Translations under genes and position numbers: made by a program
Shown here: positions 62,966 through 64,000 of the stretch, piece after piece
Layout of the letters: every line of letters starts with the position of its first letter
How positions within the stretch are numbered: the first letter of the stretch is position 1
The notes under the pieces: generated by a model
Databases searched by the model: none
What the model was told of the DNA's origin: nothing
What the model saw: only the letters and a program-made list of their open reading frames with translations
From: Collibacillus ludicampi
GTDB lineage: Bacteria; Bacillota; Bacilli; Tumebacillales; BOQE01
Reading direction: 5' to 3'
NCBI RefSeq assembly: GCF_023705585.1
Contig: NZ_BOQE01000001.1
Span: forward strand, 2,450,710-2,514,709
Length of the DNA stretch: 64,000 nucleotides

Positions 62966-64000
62966 TTATATGTTCAGGGAGAAGTGTAACCAATAGGCAA
63001 AGCTTATGCCGATTAACATATAAAACAGGGCAAATGCGATGTTCCATTGGGTTATTCGATACGGGTTGACTTTTATTTCACTGGATAAAAGTGAAACCGA
63101 TACATTATATGGGCTATACATAACTGTCGCCAAGCTGCAAGAGATCAATACCAAAGCAAAAGAAAGCGAAGAGACCTGACTGAGAACGGGAGACAGGATT
63201 TTCACGAATAAAGTTAGGGAGACCAGCGGGTGGAAGCCGGCCAGGGCTGTGATGAAAAAATATACGCCGATTATAAGATAGAAAATGAACTTATGATTTA
63301 TAAAATGGGCGAGAAAGGATTGCAGAATCGAGATCCACTCCATATGGGCGATCATGTCAACAAAAAATCCTGCAGTTAAAAACATAAAGAAATAGTTGGA
63401 CAGATTATGGGTTTGTCGTTTCCAATGTGGAATCGTGAAGATCATATACCGCTTCCATTTTTTCATGATAAAAGCGATTGTAATTGAGAATGGAAGAATC
63501 ACAAGGACAACGGAAAACAAAAAACCAAAGCCGGTCATTCGATTCATGAGAGAAACGATTACGATGAAGAGAATGAAAATACCTATTAACTGAAACATCT
63601 TTCTTTTGATCTTGTTTCTTTTGTTAAGATGAAGGTCTGAACATTGGATGGCTAAATGACTGGATGGATCCATAGAAAACAGCAATCTGTTTAGAATCAT
63701 AAAAACGATAGAAAGAAGAAAGGTAAAAGGAAAAATTTTGTAATATGTTTCGTTTGTCGTGTCAATCGAGATACTGACGAGGACTTCAAAAGGACTCCAG
63801 GTTAAAGCGAGTGCGTAAGCTCTCAGAAGGCTTCTTGAATAAAAACGTCGAGTCATATCATCCGGAAAAGGATGTAATGAGAGAGACAGGGATTGAACCA
63901 AAAGGGGAATGGTTGCTATATTCAGGAAGATACCGAGTAGTTGGGTCACAAAGGCACTTCTTGTATAGAGTTGGGACAATTGTTTGGTTTTAAGCGTCAA
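62966..64000 (-). CDS. Polytopic membrane transporter-like protein, N-terminus outside window
   Basis: At least 344 residues, open to the right edge of the window, so the start is not seen. About ten hydrophobic segments in two halves around a basic loop (LNKRNKIKRKM). The segment YALALTWSPFEVLVSISIDT and the C-terminal ALVLISCSLATVMYSPYNVS have the re-entrant Ser/Pro loops of ion-transporter-superfamily carriers. Substrate and exact family not recognised. Confidence 0.65.
   Translation of the reverse strand: MTLKTKQLSQLYTRSAFVTQLLGIFLNIATIPLLVQSLSLSLHPFPDDMTRRFYSRSLLRAYALALTWSPFEVLVSISIDTTNETYYKIFPFTFLLSIVFMILNRLLFSMDPSSHLAIQCSDLHLNKRNKIKRKMFQLIGIFILFIVIVSLMNRMTGFGFLFSVVLVILPFSITIAFIMKKWKRYMIFTIPHWKRQTHNLSNYFFMFLTAGFFVDMIAHMEWISILQSFLAHFINHKFIFYLIIGVYFFITALAGFHPLVSLTLFVKILSPVLSQVSSLSFALVLISCSLATVMYSPYNVSVSLLSSEIKVNPYRITQWNIAFALFYMLIGISFAYWLHFSLNI

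Overview
The window comes from a spore-forming, low-to-moderate GC member of the Bacilli. Evidence: an alpha/beta small acid-soluble spore protein, two RsfA-type prespore regulators, a YtvI-like membrane protein, FabI together with a Bacillus-type FabL, a BioW-type biotin operon with a BirA-like operator, and Bacillus-type leaders and terminators. A family such as Alicyclobacillaceae would fit, but the sequence alone does not fix the genus.

Layout. 1-5 kb: end of a GntR/FCD regulator, a glycosyltransferase, a two-component system, an AI-2E-family permease and a HesB/IscA-like gene. The HesB-like gene (5027-5338) has an in-frame TGA exactly at the first conserved cysteine, followed 28 nt later by a 7-bp stem with a UGGAU loop. 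This fits a bacterial SECIS, so I read it as a probable selenoprotein. 5.16-23.99 kb: an integrated element of about 18.8 kb inserted in that gene. It is bounded by 178-bp direct repeats of the gene's 3' part, so the element carries a replacement 3' end, and the repeat begins inside the SECIS hairpin. The element carries a tyrosine integrase (frameshifted at the catalytic Tyr), XRE regulators, an FtsK-like ATPase with a replication-relaxation protein, a serine recombinase, a sigma-like activator, a P4/D5-type primase-helicase next to an iteron-like origin, a lone tail tape-measure gene (frameshifted) and a PD-(D/E)XK-like cargo gene.

24-30.5 kb: an ABC importer plus TauD-type dioxygenase operon behind a structured leader with an intrinsic terminator, then a GIY-YIG protein, an EamA transporter and a DUF1284 protein. 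30.6-32.9 kb: an MFS exporter divergent from a frameshifted LysR gene. 32.9-38.4 kb: a rearranged ytr-type locus (YtrE/YtrF-like pair, then YtrA/YtrB/permease/exported protein) whose two transcription units share the same promoter and a long palindrome. 38.5-44.4 kb: fabI, phosphoesterase, DUF402 protein, fabL, RsfA-like, SASP, HAD phosphatase and ferritin-like genes.

44.6-49.9 kb: a sigma-54 activator, a textbook -24/-12 promoter, then aminotransferase, ureohydrolase and Na+/solute symporter. Together these suggest uptake and catabolism of a guanidino compound. 50-57.5 kb: bioW-bioA-bioF-bioD-bioB, continuing without a gap into FabZ-, FabG- and FabF-like genes that look degenerate (lost catalytic His, 8-nt deletion, 1-nt deletion). 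57.6-64 kb: a receiver-like protein, a 2-hydroxyacid dehydrogenase, a glycosyltransferase, YktB-like and HD-domain proteins, shikimate kinase and a polytopic membrane protein cut by the window end. Five genes in the window carry apparent frameshifts. These may be real decay or assembly errors, and reads should be checked.
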